Shown here one piece after another: positions 11,896 to 20,320 of a stretch of DNA of 64,000 nucleotides. The notes beneath the pieces are model-generated. The model saw only the letters and a program-made list of their open reading frames with translations, made no database searches and was not told the DNA's origin. The translations under genes were made by a program, and so were the position numbers. This stretch comes from an uncultured Acidimicrobiales bacterium (lineage in GTDB: Bacteria > Actinomycetota > Acidimicrobiia > Acidimicrobiales > SZUA-35): positions 62,001 through 126,000 of the forward strand of contig CALAJV010000006.1 in the NCBI GenBank assembly GCA_937922805.1, read 5' to 3'. The stretch's first letter is position 1. Every line of letters starts with the position of its first letter.

Positions 11896-12684
11896 TTAGT
11901 CGCCGCCCTCAGCATCAGTTCTGGCCCGACGGAACACAACCGCCCCATAGAATCCGGTTCCGAGGATGGCGAAGATAAACCATTGCACGGCGTAGCTGCG
12001 GTGCGAACCTTCGTTGAGGCCAGGAAGCGGCACTGGGTCAGGAAACGATGCCAGCGCTTGGTCTTCGGGTCGGAGCTGGAGCCAAACTAGCGGCAGCTCT
12101 CGCTCCAGTCGAAACGACACTCTTTCAGTGTCAAGTCGAGGTAGAACGTCGCCAGCTCCAGCATCGACTGCGCCGGGCCACTCTCGGGCCACTGATTGCC
12201 GAAGCCACCCAGTCAACCGGACAGACCGAGCAGGAACTGCCGTCAACTCACCGTCGCTGTTTATGGGAACGAATCCTCGGTTTACCGCAATCTCGCTGCC
12301 GTCATCGAGCAGCACGATCCCTACAACCCATTCACCAGCCACGCCCCCTTGGGAGCGGTTGGCAACCCGCACGAAGTCTTCGTCGACATATTCCCCATCG
12401 ATCTGAACAAGCCGATAATCAAGGTCTGAAACGTCGGCTGGGAGCGAAGATATTGGCTCGGGCTGGCCGAACGATCGAGCAGCAATGATTTCGTTCTCGG
12501 CTCGTCGTTCCTGAAGCCGGTTCAGTTGCCAAAATCCAAGGCAAACGAACGACACGATCACCGAGGCAGCGAACAGGTGAGAGAAAATCCAGAACGGTCG
12601 GCGGGAGAAACCCCAATCGCGACGATTGGTGACGCGACGGTGACCGCCACCAGTTCGCTCGATACTCCGATTCGTTTGCGACAC
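11896..12684 (-). CDS. SURF1-family cytochrome oxidase biogenesis protein
   Basis: SURF1 proteins help assemble heme-copper terminal oxidases. The 262-residue protein has the family layout: a first membrane helix (about residues 32-50) ending in LGFWQLNRLQERR, a large extracytoplasmic domain with VAVNRGFVP-like and GWLRQS elements, and a second membrane helix near the C-terminus preceded by SYAVQWFIFA. Both SURF1 signature ends are clear. The start is a GTG; the first 25 residues are basic and polar. It is divergent from the DedA-like gene, with 145 bases between them. No oxidase genes are in the window. Confidence 0.9.
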   Translation of the reverse strand: MSQTNRSIERTGGGHRRVTNRRDWGFSRRPFWIFSHLFAASVIVSFVCLGFWQLNRLQERRAENEIIAARSFGQPEPISSLPADVSDLDYRLVQIDGEYVDEDFVRVANRSQGGVAGEWVVGIVLLDDGSEIAVNRGFVPINSDGELTAVPARSVRLTGWLRQSVAREWPGAVDAGAGDVLPRLDTERVSFRLERELPLVWLQLRPEDQALASFPDPVPLPGLNEGSHRSYAVQWFIFAILGTGFYGAVVFRRARTDAEGGD

Positions 12685-12829
12685 ACCTCTACTGTACGGA
12701 GCTACGCCAAGGAGCTAAACCCAAAAGTGCCATTGCCCACAATCTCGGTTAGGTCAGCTGAAATTGCGACCTAGACAAATTTTCTGCTCGGCGCATGGCA
12801 TTCGGGCTGATTGGTGACACACTCTCCAT

Positions 12830-13528
12830 GTGCTATTTGAGCGAGGTAATCCGCCTCGGAAGGCGATCGTACGAGTAGTCGTAGTGATCGTTATCGCAAT
12901 CTACGTTGGGGCCCAGATCGGTGATCTGCTGTTTGGGGCCATCATTGATGAGCGCCCAGAACTGCTAATTGCGCTCAATCCGCACAATCGAAACCTTGTT
13001 TTGGCCACGAACCAGCTTGATGCGTGGACGTACTACATCGTTGGAATGGCCCGAATGTCCATTTCTGGGCCGCTCTACTTTCTTCTTGGCTATTGGTATG
13101 GCGACAAAGCAATGGCGTGGACAGACAAGCGCAGCAAGACGTTCGGACCCATGCTTCGCGACGGCCAGGGCCCGTTGCGAAAAATGTCATACCCACTGGT
13201 CTTCGCGTTCCCAAACAATCTTCTCTGTGGATTGTCCGCTATCGCCGGGGCTCGACTGCGAACCTTCATGATCTGCTACATGAGCGGGGCCGTAGTTCGG
13301 CTCTATTTGATCCGACGGCTGGGCGAAGTGTTTGAGTCGCCCATAAGAGGGTTGGTTGATCGCATTGCCGAATACCAAACCCCGGTGTTGATCGTCTCAG
13401 CTATTTTGGTGGCCTGGACTGTCTTTCGAGAGTTCCGAGGCGGGACCTCACCGTTCAAAGCGTTCAGCAAACTGGGCGACGAGAACGACGATGGCGGCCC
13501 AACCGATGAAGGCAGCACGCAAACCTAG
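12830..13528 (+). CDS. DedA/VTT-like membrane protein
   Basis: The 232-residue protein has about five hydrophobic segments and elements resembling the VTT (SNARE-associated/DedA) domain: FLLGYWYGDKAM in the first half, and a PNNLLCGLSAIAGARLRTF stretch followed by an amphipathic helix and a last membrane segment. DedA proteins are lipid or drug-proton linked transporters. The basic residues that mark classical DedA proteins (F.R..P..R) are partly missing, since the matching stretch reads FAFPNN, so this is a divergent member. A stop at 12815 leaves the GTG at 12830 as the earliest start; no clear ribosome binding site is seen. The acidic C-terminal tail is cytoplasmic. It converges on dapB with four bases between stops. 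Confidence 0.7.
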   Translation: MLFERGNPPRKAIVRVVVVIVIAIYVGAQIGDLLFGAIIDERPELLIALNPHNRNLVLATNQLDAWTYYIVGMARMSISGPLYFLLGYWYGDKAMAWTDKRSKTFGPMLRDGQGPLRKMSYPLVFAFPNNLLCGLSAIAGARLRTFMICYMSGAVVRLYLIRRLGEVFESPIRGLVDRIAEYQTPVLIVSAILVAWTVFREFRGGTSPFKAFSKLGDENDDGGPTDEGSTQT

Positions 13529-13532
13529 CTGG

Positions 13533-14324
13533 TTAGAGCCCGAGCGCAGCGTCCAGTCCGACGGTAAGGCCGGGCATTTCAGAGATGCGCCGCACTGCGA
13601 GCACGACGCCGGGCATGAACGACGAACGATCGTAGGAGTCATGACGGATGGTCAGCGTTTGCCCTTCGGCGCCGAGCACAACTTCTTGATGAGCGGTCAT
13701 GCCGCGCATTCGAACTGAATGGATCGGGATGCCGGCTGGACCAACCGCCCCCCGGGCGCCAGGGATTGTTTCCGACTCGTTCGGATCATCCAACCATGAA
13801 CTGCTGGCTGCAGCCATACGCTCCGCAGTGGAGATTGCCGTGCCGCTTGGTGAATCTTTCTTACCTTCGTGGTGAAGTTCGATTATCTCGCCCGATTCGA
13901 AGAACGGGGCTGCCAACTCGGCAAAGCGCATCATCAGAACTGCGCCGATGGCAAAGTTCGGCGCGATTAGACAGTTTGACTCTTGGAAGACGGACTTGAT
14001 GCGGTCAAACTCGTCCTCGGTAAAGCCTGAGGTGCCAACGACGGCGTGAATACCATTCTTGGAGCAGTACGCCAGATTCTGGCGAGCCGCTTCGATGTGG
14101 GTGAAGTCGACCATTACGTCAACCTCGGACGCGGTCAATCCGACCGAGTCGGAGACCACAGCGAAACTCGGCCCATCGATGCCGGTTACTTCGCCGATGT
14201 CGATCCCCTCAAATGAGGGGTCAACCGCTGCTACAAGATCGAGACCATCCGCATCGGTGATGGCGTGGGCCACCGCAATTCCCATGCGGCCCCCCACTCC
14301 GAATACACCAACACGAATGGTCAC
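13533..14324 (-). CDS. dapB: 4-hydroxy-tetrahydrodipicolinate reductase
   Basis: DapB reduces the DapA product with NAD(P)H in lysine and diaminopimelate synthesis. The 263 residues carry the Rossmann motif GVGGRMG near residue 10, VGTSGF, the substrate-loop APNFAIGA and the catalytic ELHHEGKKDSPSGTA with its His-His and Lys pair. The start is GTG at 14324, 20 bases after the pnp stop, so it is likely read with pnp. The length matches the family. Confidence 0.96.
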   Translation of the reverse strand: MTIRVGVFGVGGRMGIAVAHAITDADGLDLVAAVDPSFEGIDIGEVTGIDGPSFAVVSDSVGLTASEVDVMVDFTHIEAARQNLAYCSKNGIHAVVGTSGFTEDEFDRIKSVFQESNCLIAPNFAIGAVLMMRFAELAAPFFESGEIIELHHEGKKDSPSGTAISTAERMAAASSSWLDDPNESETIPGARGAVGPAGIPIHSVRMRGMTAHQEVVLGAEGQTLTIRHDSYDRSSFMPGVVLAVRRISEMPGLTVGLDAALGL

Positions 14325-14344
14325 AATCGTTAAACGTTTCTTAG

Positions 14345-16774
14345 TTAGCTTCGGCCTCGGCCACGACCGCGACCCCGACCACGACCTCCGCCTCGGCGGT
14401 CGTCATCAGAAACAACTGGGGCGCCTTCTGGCCCAAGCTCGCCGAATCCGTCAGCCTCGAAATTGTCTTCGAATGACATTGAAACCGAGTCATCGGTCTT
14501 CGATTCGACAGGTCGGGTTGCCGTAGCTGCACCACCTCGGCCGCCGCCGTTAGAGCGACGTCCGCCTCCACCGCCTCCACCAGCTGGTTCACTGGTGTCG
14601 CCAGCAATCTTCAGTGACACCTTGCCGTTCGGATCGATGTCTTCGACCTCGACCTCGATCTCTTGACCGAGCTCAAGTACATCCTCTACCCGGTCAATCC
14701 GTTTACCTTGGCCGATCTTCGAGATATGAAGCAGGCCGTCTCGACCAGGAAGAATATTGACGAAGGCGCCAAACTTGGTGATGTTGACAACTCGGCCAGG
14801 GTAGGTGGCCCCAACGTCGGCCGTTGGCGGATCGAGAATCAAGCGGATCTGACGTTCAGCTTCGTCAACAACAGCTTTGTCGGTCGCCGCAATGGCAACG
14901 ATGCCAACAACGCCATCGTCGTCTACCGAAATGTCAGCACCGGTCTCGCCTTGAATGGCGTTGATTACCTTGCCCTTAGGCCCGATAACCTCACCGATTT
15001 TGTCGACAGGAATTTCGAAGCTAATGATCTTCGGTGCACCGTCTCGAACACTCTCGCGAGGAGCAGCAATAGCGTCGTTCATCACGTCGAGAATCTTCAG
15101 ACGGGCATCTTTAGCCTGCTGAAGAGCCTTAGCGAGAACGTCTGATGGGATTCCGTCGATCTTGGTGTCGAGCTGCAACGCAGTCACGAACTCCGACGTT
15201 CCGGCAACCTTGAAGTCCATGTCGCCGTAGGCGTCTTCGGCTCCGAGGATGTCAGTTAGCGGAAGGTACTTGCCTTCGGCGTAGATGAGTCCCATGGCGA
15301 TGCCAGCTACTGGCGCCTTGATTGGCACACCGGCATCCATCAGCGAGAGGCTTGACCCACAAACTGACGCCATTGAGGTTGAACCATTTGAGGAGAGAAC
15401 TTCTGAAACCAGGCGGATGGTGTATGGCCACTCTTCTTCCGATGGGACAACCGGAACAAGCGCTCGTTCAGCCAAAAGACCATGGCCGATCTCGCGTCGC
15501 TTCGGACCGCGCATGAAGCCGGTCTCACCAGTTGAGAATGGTGGGAAGTTGTAGTGGTGCAGGTACCGCTTGCGGTCGACCGGATCGATACCGTCGATCA
15601 GCTGATCCATTCGCTTCATGCCAAGCGTGGTGATGTTCAAGACCTGGGTCTCGCCTCGCTGGAACAAGCCTGAGCCGTGTACTCGAGGAACGACACCAAC
15701 CTCTGATGACAACTGACGAAGATCGGCTGGTCCACGACCGTCGATACGTACGCCGTCTTCTACAACTCGTCGTCGGACAGTTGCTTTCGACAACGACCGG
15801 AACGCTGACTTGAGTTGCTTTTGAGCTAGCGCTTCGTCGTCTCCGGCGAATTGAGCTATCAGCCCAGACACGGTCTCGTCTCTGAGCGCACCTTCAGCGG
15901 CGCCACGATCGGCCTTATCAGCGATGCCCATAACTTCGACCATCTTGGTCTCGGCCGCCGCTTTTACTGCCGCGTACATCTCATCTGAGTAGTCGACCTG
16001 GACTGGGAAGTCCATGGTTGGTTTGCGACCGCCAGCTGCCTCTACTAGTTGGTTCTGTAGAGCAATGGCTTCTTTAATGTACTGTTCAGACTCGGTGAGA
16101 GCTGCGGCTAGCGCATCTTCGTCGACCTTTGGAGCGCCGTTTTCGTAGTTCGGCCACGACTTCTTGGTGCCGCCAGCCTCAACCATCATCACTGCCACGT
16201 CGCCGTTGTCGAGCTCGCGACCAGCAACAACGATTTCGAACGACGAGTCATCGCCTTCGGCATAGGTTGGGTGTGGAAGCCACTCGCCTTCAGCGGTGTA
16301 TGCCAACCGAACGGCGCCAATCGGGCCATCGAATGGTACGTCGGACACCATCAGAGCGGCCGAAGCGCCGTTGATCGCGAGCACATCGTGGGGATTAACC
16401 ATGTCAGCCGAAAGAACGGTGACAACGACGTGGGTTTCGTTGCGGTAGCCCTCAGGGAACGAGGGGCGCAGTGGGCGGTCAATTAGTCGACAGGTAAGGG
16501 TGGCCGTGTCAGCGGCTCTACCTTCACGGCGGAAGAACGAGCCGGGAATTTTGCCAGCAGCATATGAACGCTCTTCAACGTCGACGGTTAGGGGGAAGAA
16601 ATCGATGCCATCTCGGACATTCTTTGCTCCCGTAGCGGCAACGAGAATGCTCGTGTCGCCCAAGCGGGCCATTACTGAACCGCTAGCGAGACCGGCCAAT
16701 TTGCCAGTCTCTAAGGTTAGGTCAGGACCATCACCGCCGGTGATCGTCCCAGTAACGGAAACTGCTTCCGTCAT
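14345..16774 (-). CDS. pnp: Polyribonucleotide nucleotidyltransferase (PNPase)
   Basis: PNPase degrades RNA 3'-5' by phosphorolysis and can add tails. The 809 residues contain two RNase PH domains (the second with ERALVPVVP and SNGSTSMASVCG), an alpha-helical linker, a KH domain (IGEVIGPKGKVI) and an S1 domain (GRVVNITKFGAFV). After S1 there is an unusual tail of about 90 residues: Gly/Arg-rich, then acidic, then repeated Gly-Arg to the C-terminus, which may bind RNA. The ATG has a strong GAGGAG ribosome binding site. A stem-loop lies 26-49 bases upstream in the leader. The usual neighbour rpsO is 1.6 kb upstream, past a gene on the other strand. Confidence 0.97.
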   Translation of the reverse strand: MTEAVSVTGTITGGDGPDLTLETGKLAGLASGSVMARLGDTSILVAATGAKNVRDGIDFFPLTVDVEERSYAAGKIPGSFFRREGRAADTATLTCRLIDRPLRPSFPEGYRNETHVVVTVLSADMVNPHDVLAINGASAALMVSDVPFDGPIGAVRLAYTAEGEWLPHPTYAEGDDSSFEIVVAGRELDNGDVAVMMVEAGGTKKSWPNYENGAPKVDEDALAAALTESEQYIKEAIALQNQLVEAAGGRKPTMDFPVQVDYSDEMYAAVKAAAETKMVEVMGIADKADRGAAEGALRDETVSGLIAQFAGDDEALAQKQLKSAFRSLSKATVRRRVVEDGVRIDGRGPADLRQLSSEVGVVPRVHGSGLFQRGETQVLNITTLGMKRMDQLIDGIDPVDRKRYLHHYNFPPFSTGETGFMRGPKRREIGHGLLAERALVPVVPSEEEWPYTIRLVSEVLSSNGSTSMASVCGSSLSLMDAGVPIKAPVAGIAMGLIYAEGKYLPLTDILGAEDAYGDMDFKVAGTSEFVTALQLDTKIDGIPSDVLAKALQQAKDARLKILDVMNDAIAAPRESVRDGAPKIISFEIPVDKIGEVIGPKGKVINAIQGETGADISVDDDGVVGIVAIAATDKAVVDEAERQIRLILDPPTADVGATYPGRVVNITKFGAFVNILPGRDGLLHISKIGQGKRIDRVEDVLELGQEIEVEVEDIDPNGKVSLKIAGDTSEPAGGGGGGGRRSNGGGRGGAATATRPVESKTDDSVSMSFEDNFEADGFGELGPEGAPVVSDDDRRGGGRGRGRGRGRGRS

Positions 16775-16799
16775 GGTTGTACTCCTCTAGGTTTCTGTG

Positions 16800-16823
16800 G
16801 TGCCAGACGTCCTTCGTCGGCAC
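16800..16823 (-). promoter_or_regulatory. Stem-loop in the pnp mRNA leader
   Basis: GTGCC-A-GAC and GTC-GGCAC pair as an eight-base stem with one bulge and a seven-base loop, 26-49 bases upstream of the pnp ATG. In other bacteria PNPase controls its own mRNA through a leader hairpin cut by a double-strand RNase; a similar role here is inference from position alone. Confidence 0.45.
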
Positions 16824-17184
16824 AGGTATTGACAGGCCAGATCCCAGATTTCGACCACTCAAGTAAAACGCTAACCCGGGCGGGGGCATCGTTCTTTGCC
16901 TGAGGAGCCGGAAACTGGTCGCTGACCTACCTCTTTGTTGCGAATCTCCCAGTAGCCAATCGGCCGTTTGGGAGAACTTGATACCAGTTACGACCGATAT
17001 CAACCAGCGAGATCTACTCGCCAAGTGGCCAAGCCTACTACTTTCGATAGCTATACCCTCGCATGGGTCAGTTCAGGTCACATCTGGACTGACGCTACCT
17101 CGGTGGCCGGGACGGCGCAAACAGTTGAAGGCCCTGCATGCAGCAGAAACTAACCAACTACGACACCACGCTGCACCTTGGTTG

Positions 17185-17213
17185 TTGCAGCTGTGTGACG
17201 GTGCTGTTAGATT
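17185..17213 (+). promoter_or_regulatory. Predicted promoter of the CAP-domain gene
   Basis: TTGCAG (17185-17190) and TAGATT (17208-17213) are 17 bases apart. Transcription would start near 17220, about 50 bases upstream of the GTG I choose as start, which supports that start over far-upstream ones. Confidence 0.4.
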
Positions 17214-17271
17214 GGCGCCGCGTGATTACGGCGGTCAGAACGACGCTTTCGCCCTGACGAAAGAGACTATT

Positions 17272-18339
17272 GTGTCAGTTCTATCATCTGAGACTTCAAG
17301 ACCGGATCAGACACAGGTTTATAGCGGTCCCCCGCCAACCGCCCAGATCGTACCAAGCGCTCGACACCGATTTTTCGATGAGCCGAGAAACAGGCTATTT
17401 GCGGCCATTGTCGGCTTTTTGATCCTCGCGCTGCTCATCTTGACCGTCGTTGCCTTGGCTACCCGTGGTAGCGACGATGCCACCAGCACCGCCAATCAAC
17501 CGTTCGGTTCGACTGACGGGGAAACCATCAGTCAGGTTGAACTAGAGCCAGCATCGGCTGGGGCGGGCGACGGACTGAGTCAAGACGCATCGGAGGTAGA
17601 CGTCAACCCGTTAGCCGCTGACTCGATCACAACCGAGCCGTCCGCAATCCCGTCAACCGAGACAACGGCGACAACCGAAACCCCGACAACGACTGAAGCA
17701 CCTACAACAAGCGCTAGCTCAACCACCGCTACTTCGACGTCAGCTCCGTCAACAACCGCGACACCGACAACCGCTGCCCCGACAACCGCTGCACCGACAA
17801 CCGCCAGTTCAACAACTGCGCCCCCAACCAGTGCGACGTCTGCCAGTTCGGCGCCACCAGCAACCCCAGCTCCTACAACGACGGCGAAGCCGACAACTAC
17901 CGCGGTGACTAACCCACCGCCCTCGACTGCGGCGCCCGTCACCCAAGCTCCGGTGGTCAATGCTTCAGCGGCTCAACAAATTTTGGCGCTTACCAATTCC
18001 GAGCGAGCTAGCGCCGGGTGCGGCGCTCTCGTCCTTAACGGCAACCTGAATACAGCGGCCCAACGACACAGCGAAGACATGCGAGCCAACGGCTACTTCA
18101 GCCACACCGGACTAAACGGTTCGAAACCATGGGATAGATCAGGGGCCGCTGGGTACCCGGGGCGAACCGTTGGAGAAAACATCGCTCAAGGCTATCGATC
18201 AGCCGAAGCTGTGATGACGGGCTGGATGAATAGTCCTGGACACCGGGCCAATATCTTGAACTGTAACTACAAAGATCTCGGCGTCGGCCTCAGCAGTTCC
18301 GGCAATTACTGGACGCAGCTGTTCGGCGCAACCAGATAA
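17272..18339 (+). CDS. Membrane-anchored CAP/SCP-domain protein with Thr-rich stalk
   Basis: From the GTG at 17272 the protein has 355 residues: a short cytoplasmic part, one membrane helix (about residues 43-63), a Thr/Ala/Pro/Ser-rich stalk of about 150 residues made of repeated TTA-type units, and a C-terminal CAP domain of the YkwD type. The CAP domain shows LTNSERASAGC, HSEDMRANGYFSH, GENIAQGY and SPGHRANIL. These domains are secreted and occur in bacterial cell-surface proteins of mostly unknown activity. GAAAGAG ahead of the GTG serves as ribosome binding site, and a promoter lies 60 bases upstream. It sits on the opposite strand between rpsO and pnp, genes that are usually adjacent. 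The topology implies a domain displayed outside the membrane. Confidence 0.85.
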   Translation: MSVLSSETSRPDQTQVYSGPPPTAQIVPSARHRFFDEPRNRLFAAIVGFLILALLILTVVALATRGSDDATSTANQPFGSTDGETISQVELEPASAGAGDGLSQDASEVDVNPLAADSITTEPSAIPSTETTATTETPTTTEAPTTSASSTTATSTSAPSTTATPTTAAPTTAAPTTASSTTAPPTSATSASSAPPATPAPTTTAKPTTTAVTNPPPSTAAPVTQAPVVNASAAQQILALTNSERASAGCGALVLNGNLNTAAQRHSEDMRANGYFSHTGLNGSKPWDRSGAAGYPGRTVGENIAQGYRSAEAVMTGWMNSPGHRANILNCNYKDLGVGLSSSGNYWTQLFGATR

Positions 18340-18392
18340 CCTCGCTCACTGATCGGGCGGTAAAGCAACCCCTAGTGAACGGAGATGCGGCT

Positions 18393-18671
18393 TTAACGTC
18401 GGAGGCCGAGTTCGGCGATTAGCGAACGGTAACGCTCAACGTCGATTGATGCGAGGTAGTCCAGCATTCGACGTCGGCGGCCGACAAGGGCGAGCAAGCC
18501 ACGTTGGCTGTGGAAGTCCTTTTTGTGGATCTTCAGGTGTTCGGTCAGATGGTTAATCCGATCGGTGGCCAAGGCGATCTGTACCTCAGGCGAACCGGTG
18601 TCGGTTGCCGTCTTTTGAAACTTCTCGATCGTGCCAGCCTTAGGCTTTAGATTGGCTGCTTTGTTGCTCAT
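18393..18671 (-). CDS. rpsO: 30S ribosomal protein S15
   Basis: This 92-residue protein is S15, a primary 16S rRNA-binding protein of the small subunit. The family core is clear: [34 protein letters not shown] and the [10 protein letters not shown] stretch. It is about three residues longer than usual at the N-terminus. A GGAG ribosome binding site precedes the ATG. It is 1.6 kb upstream of pnp rather than adjacent, and converges on the CAP gene with 53 bases between them. Confidence 0.97.
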   Translation of the reverse strand: MSNKAANLKPKAGTIEKFQKTATDTGSPEVQIALATDRINHLTEHLKIHKKDFHSQRGLLALVGRRRRMLDYLASIDVERYRSLIAELGLRR

Positions 18672-18795
18672 TGTCGGTGCTCCGAATTCGTAGAGGATTA
18701 CATGGAGTTGGGACCAGGGGCCCGGCCATCACCTTCGATATCCGAAAAGTAACAGCCCATGCAGGGTACCGGGGAAACTAGCAGGAAGCGCAAAT

Positions 18796-18843
18796 ATGGA
18801 CGACAGATCTAGCCGAACCGGCGAACCAGACACCCGTCAGTGA
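18796..18843 (+). CDS. Possible 15-residue leader peptide
   Basis: A short ORF starts with ATG at 18796, seven bases after AGGAAG, and ends at a TGA (18841-18843) that overlaps the GTG of the next small ORF (GTGA). It may be a true leader ORF, or it and the next ORF may be one gene split by a frameshift, giving about 60 residues. Coding status is unproven. Confidence 0.25.
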   Translation: MDDRSSRTGEPDTRQ

Positions 18844-18983
18844 CGCCGACAGCCGGGCAACCTCCGATTGGTTGGAGCGGTGGCAACAATGAACTCGAGC
18901 TAGAACCATCTCCAGGCAAGCGCATAGGTCTGCTAATTGCGGGAATGGGCCTGTCAGGCGGGTTGCTGTTTCTCTGGTACTAA
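18840..18983 (+). CDS. Possible 47-residue membrane peptide
   Basis: The predicted peptide has a polar N-terminal half containing a Gly/Pro segment (AGQPPIGWSGG), an acidic stretch (ELELEP), a basic boundary (PGKR) and then a C-terminal membrane helix of about 18 residues ending in LFLWY. This order, with positive residues ahead of a terminal helix, is typical of small tail-anchored membrane proteins. It has only a GTG start without its own ribosome binding site, so it would depend on coupling with the 15-codon ORF that overlaps it. No function can be given. Confidence 0.35.
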   Translation: MTPTAGQPPIGWSGGNNELELEPSPGKRIGLLIAGMGLSGGLLFLWY

Positions 18984-19113
18984 TTGTCTTTTTTGGAATC
19001 AGTTGCGGTGGCCGACGGTCGAACAAACCCTGGAGAGCCGGGATTGCATCGTCTACTAGTGTTACCGGAATGGCTCCTGAGGTAGTGGCTCCGTTTGGCC
19101 CCACAATGTGACG

Positions 19114-20310
19114 ATGCAGATCTCCGAGTATGAAACGTTCGTTGTCGGAAACCCCCCACCACACAAAGGTGGGCGGTATTTCATCTTTGTCAAGCTTGTA
19201 ACCGACGACGGGATTGTTGGCTACGGAGAGATCTACACCGCCACGTTTTCCCCGAACATTGTGGCGGCGATGATTGAAGATGTGTGCGAGCGGCACGTCG
19301 TTGGCGTTGATCCGCACCACATCGAAAAATTGTGGCGACGGACCTACAGCAGTGGCTATAGCGCTCGACCCGACCTGTCTTTGGTCTCGGTCTTGAGCGG
19401 CATTGAGATGGCTTGCTGGGACATCGTCGGCAAGGCGCACGACAAGCCGATCTATGAGCTGCTTGGTGGCCGAGTCCACGAGCGACTCCGTTCGTACACC
19501 TACATTTACCCAGCCGACGACGACATCGACGAAAGCGCTTACTCGATTCCCGACATAGCGGCGGCCCGAGCCGAACACTACGTTGCTATGGGGTTCACAG
19601 GGTTAAAACTGGACCCAATGGGTGGGTATTCAAGCTTCGATCCTCGCCAACCTTCTCTGGAACGTTTGGACCTAGCCGAGGCCATGTTGGCCGCCATTCG
19701 CGAAGCCGTTGGTTCTCGGGCTGACATTTTGTTTGGCACTCACGGCCAATTCAGCCCATCAGGAGCGATTCGGCTAGCCAAACGAATCGAGAAGTTCGAT
19801 CCGCTGTGGTTTGAAGAGCCGACGCCAGCAGAGATGCCAGAAGAAATGGCCAAAGTGGCAGCGGGCACCAGCATCCCAATCGCAACCGGCGAACGGCTGA
19901 CCACGAAATACGAGTTCAAACGAGTTCTTGAAACGGGGGCCGCGTCGATCCTCCAGATGGCCCTGGGTCGGGTCGGTGGCCTGTTAGAGGCCAAGAAGAT
20001 CGCAGGCATGGCTGAGGCCTTTTACGCCCAGCTAGCGCCCCATCTGTACTGCGGACCGATCGAAGGGGCCGCTAACGCTCAACTCGGGTTCTGCAGCCCA
20101 AATTTTCTGATTTTGGAGAGTATTGAAGACTGGGGCGGTTTCCATTCCGAGATACTTCGCTCCCCTATGCCGTTCGAAGACGGCCACGTGCTGGCTCCAA
20201 CTGCGCCTGGTCTCGGAGTCGAACTCGATGAGGACATAGCAAGGGCGAACCCGTACCTTGGGTCCGCCCTGCATCTTGAAATGGATAGTTCGCCGATAGC
20301 AGCGGACTAG
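19114..20310 (+). CDS. Mandelate racemase/muconate lactonizing enzyme family protein (enolase superfamily)
   Basis: The roughly 398-residue protein has the capping domain and TIM barrel of the enolase superfamily and resembles sugar-acid dehydratases or cycloisomerases. Seen in the barrel: GLKLDP (Lys) near residue 164, FGTHGQF near 208, WFEEP near 231, GERLTT near 257 and PHLYCGP near 308. In most members the strand before the His carries the first metal-binding Asp (D-x-H); here that position is Gly (G-T-H). I recall close relatives sharing the GTHG form, so it may define a subgroup with different metal binding. Substrate unknown; a sugar acid is likely. The start is ATG 19114 or GTG 19108; no ribosome binding site is clear. 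It converges on the ABC transporter operon with ten bases between stops. Confidence 0.85.
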   Translation: MQISEYETFVVGNPPPHKGGRYFIFVKLVTDDGIVGYGEIYTATFSPNIVAAMIEDVCERHVVGVDPHHIEKLWRRTYSSGYSARPDLSLVSVLSGIEMACWDIVGKAHDKPIYELLGGRVHERLRSYTYIYPADDDIDESAYSIPDIAAARAEHYVAMGFTGLKLDPMGGYSSFDPRQPSLERLDLAEAMLAAIREAVGSRADILFGTHGQFSPSGAIRLAKRIEKFDPLWFEEPTPAEMPEEMAKVAAGTSIPIATGERLTTKYEFKRVLETGAASILQMALGRVGGLLEAKKIAGMAEAFYAQLAPHLYCGPIEGAANAQLGFCSPNFLILESIEDWGGFHSEILRSPMPFEDGHVLAPTAPGLGVELDEDIARANPYLGSALHLEMDSSPIAAD

Positions 20311-20320
20311 GTTGTCGCAA

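Larger units (their letters stand above)
16775..17271. other. Intergenic region between pnp and the CAP-domain gene
   Basis: This 497-base stretch separates two divergent genes. It holds the pnp leader with its ribosome binding site and stem-loop on the minus side, and a predicted promoter for the CAP gene on the plus side. A plus-strand frame open back to 16978 continues into the CAP gene, but its translation has no coding character and only a TTG start, so I treat it as non-coding. Confidence 0.6.
18672..19113. other. Intergenic region between rpsO and the enolase-superfamily gene
   Basis: The 442 bases between these divergent genes hold the rpsO leader at the left end, and on the plus strand a 15-codon ORF with a good ribosome binding site overlapping a 47-codon ORF with one membrane segment. 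I see no confident promoter for the enzyme gene. Confidence 0.5.

Noticed and set aside
14345-14400. Gly-Arg repeat codons at the end of pnp as a separate short repeat element or insertion
   Set aside because: They are in frame and form a plausible RNA-binding tail; there are no target-site duplications or mobile-element features.
16978-17271. N-terminal extension of the CAP-domain protein back to a TTG at 16978
   Set aside because: The extra 98 codons lack coding character, the start is a TTG, and a promoter lies inside this stretch; the GTG at 17272 has a ribosome binding site.
18778-19578. A 266-codon minus-strand open frame overlapping the start of the enolase-superfamily gene
   Set aside because: It has no family features, crosses the strongly matched plus-strand enzyme and is explained by codon bias.
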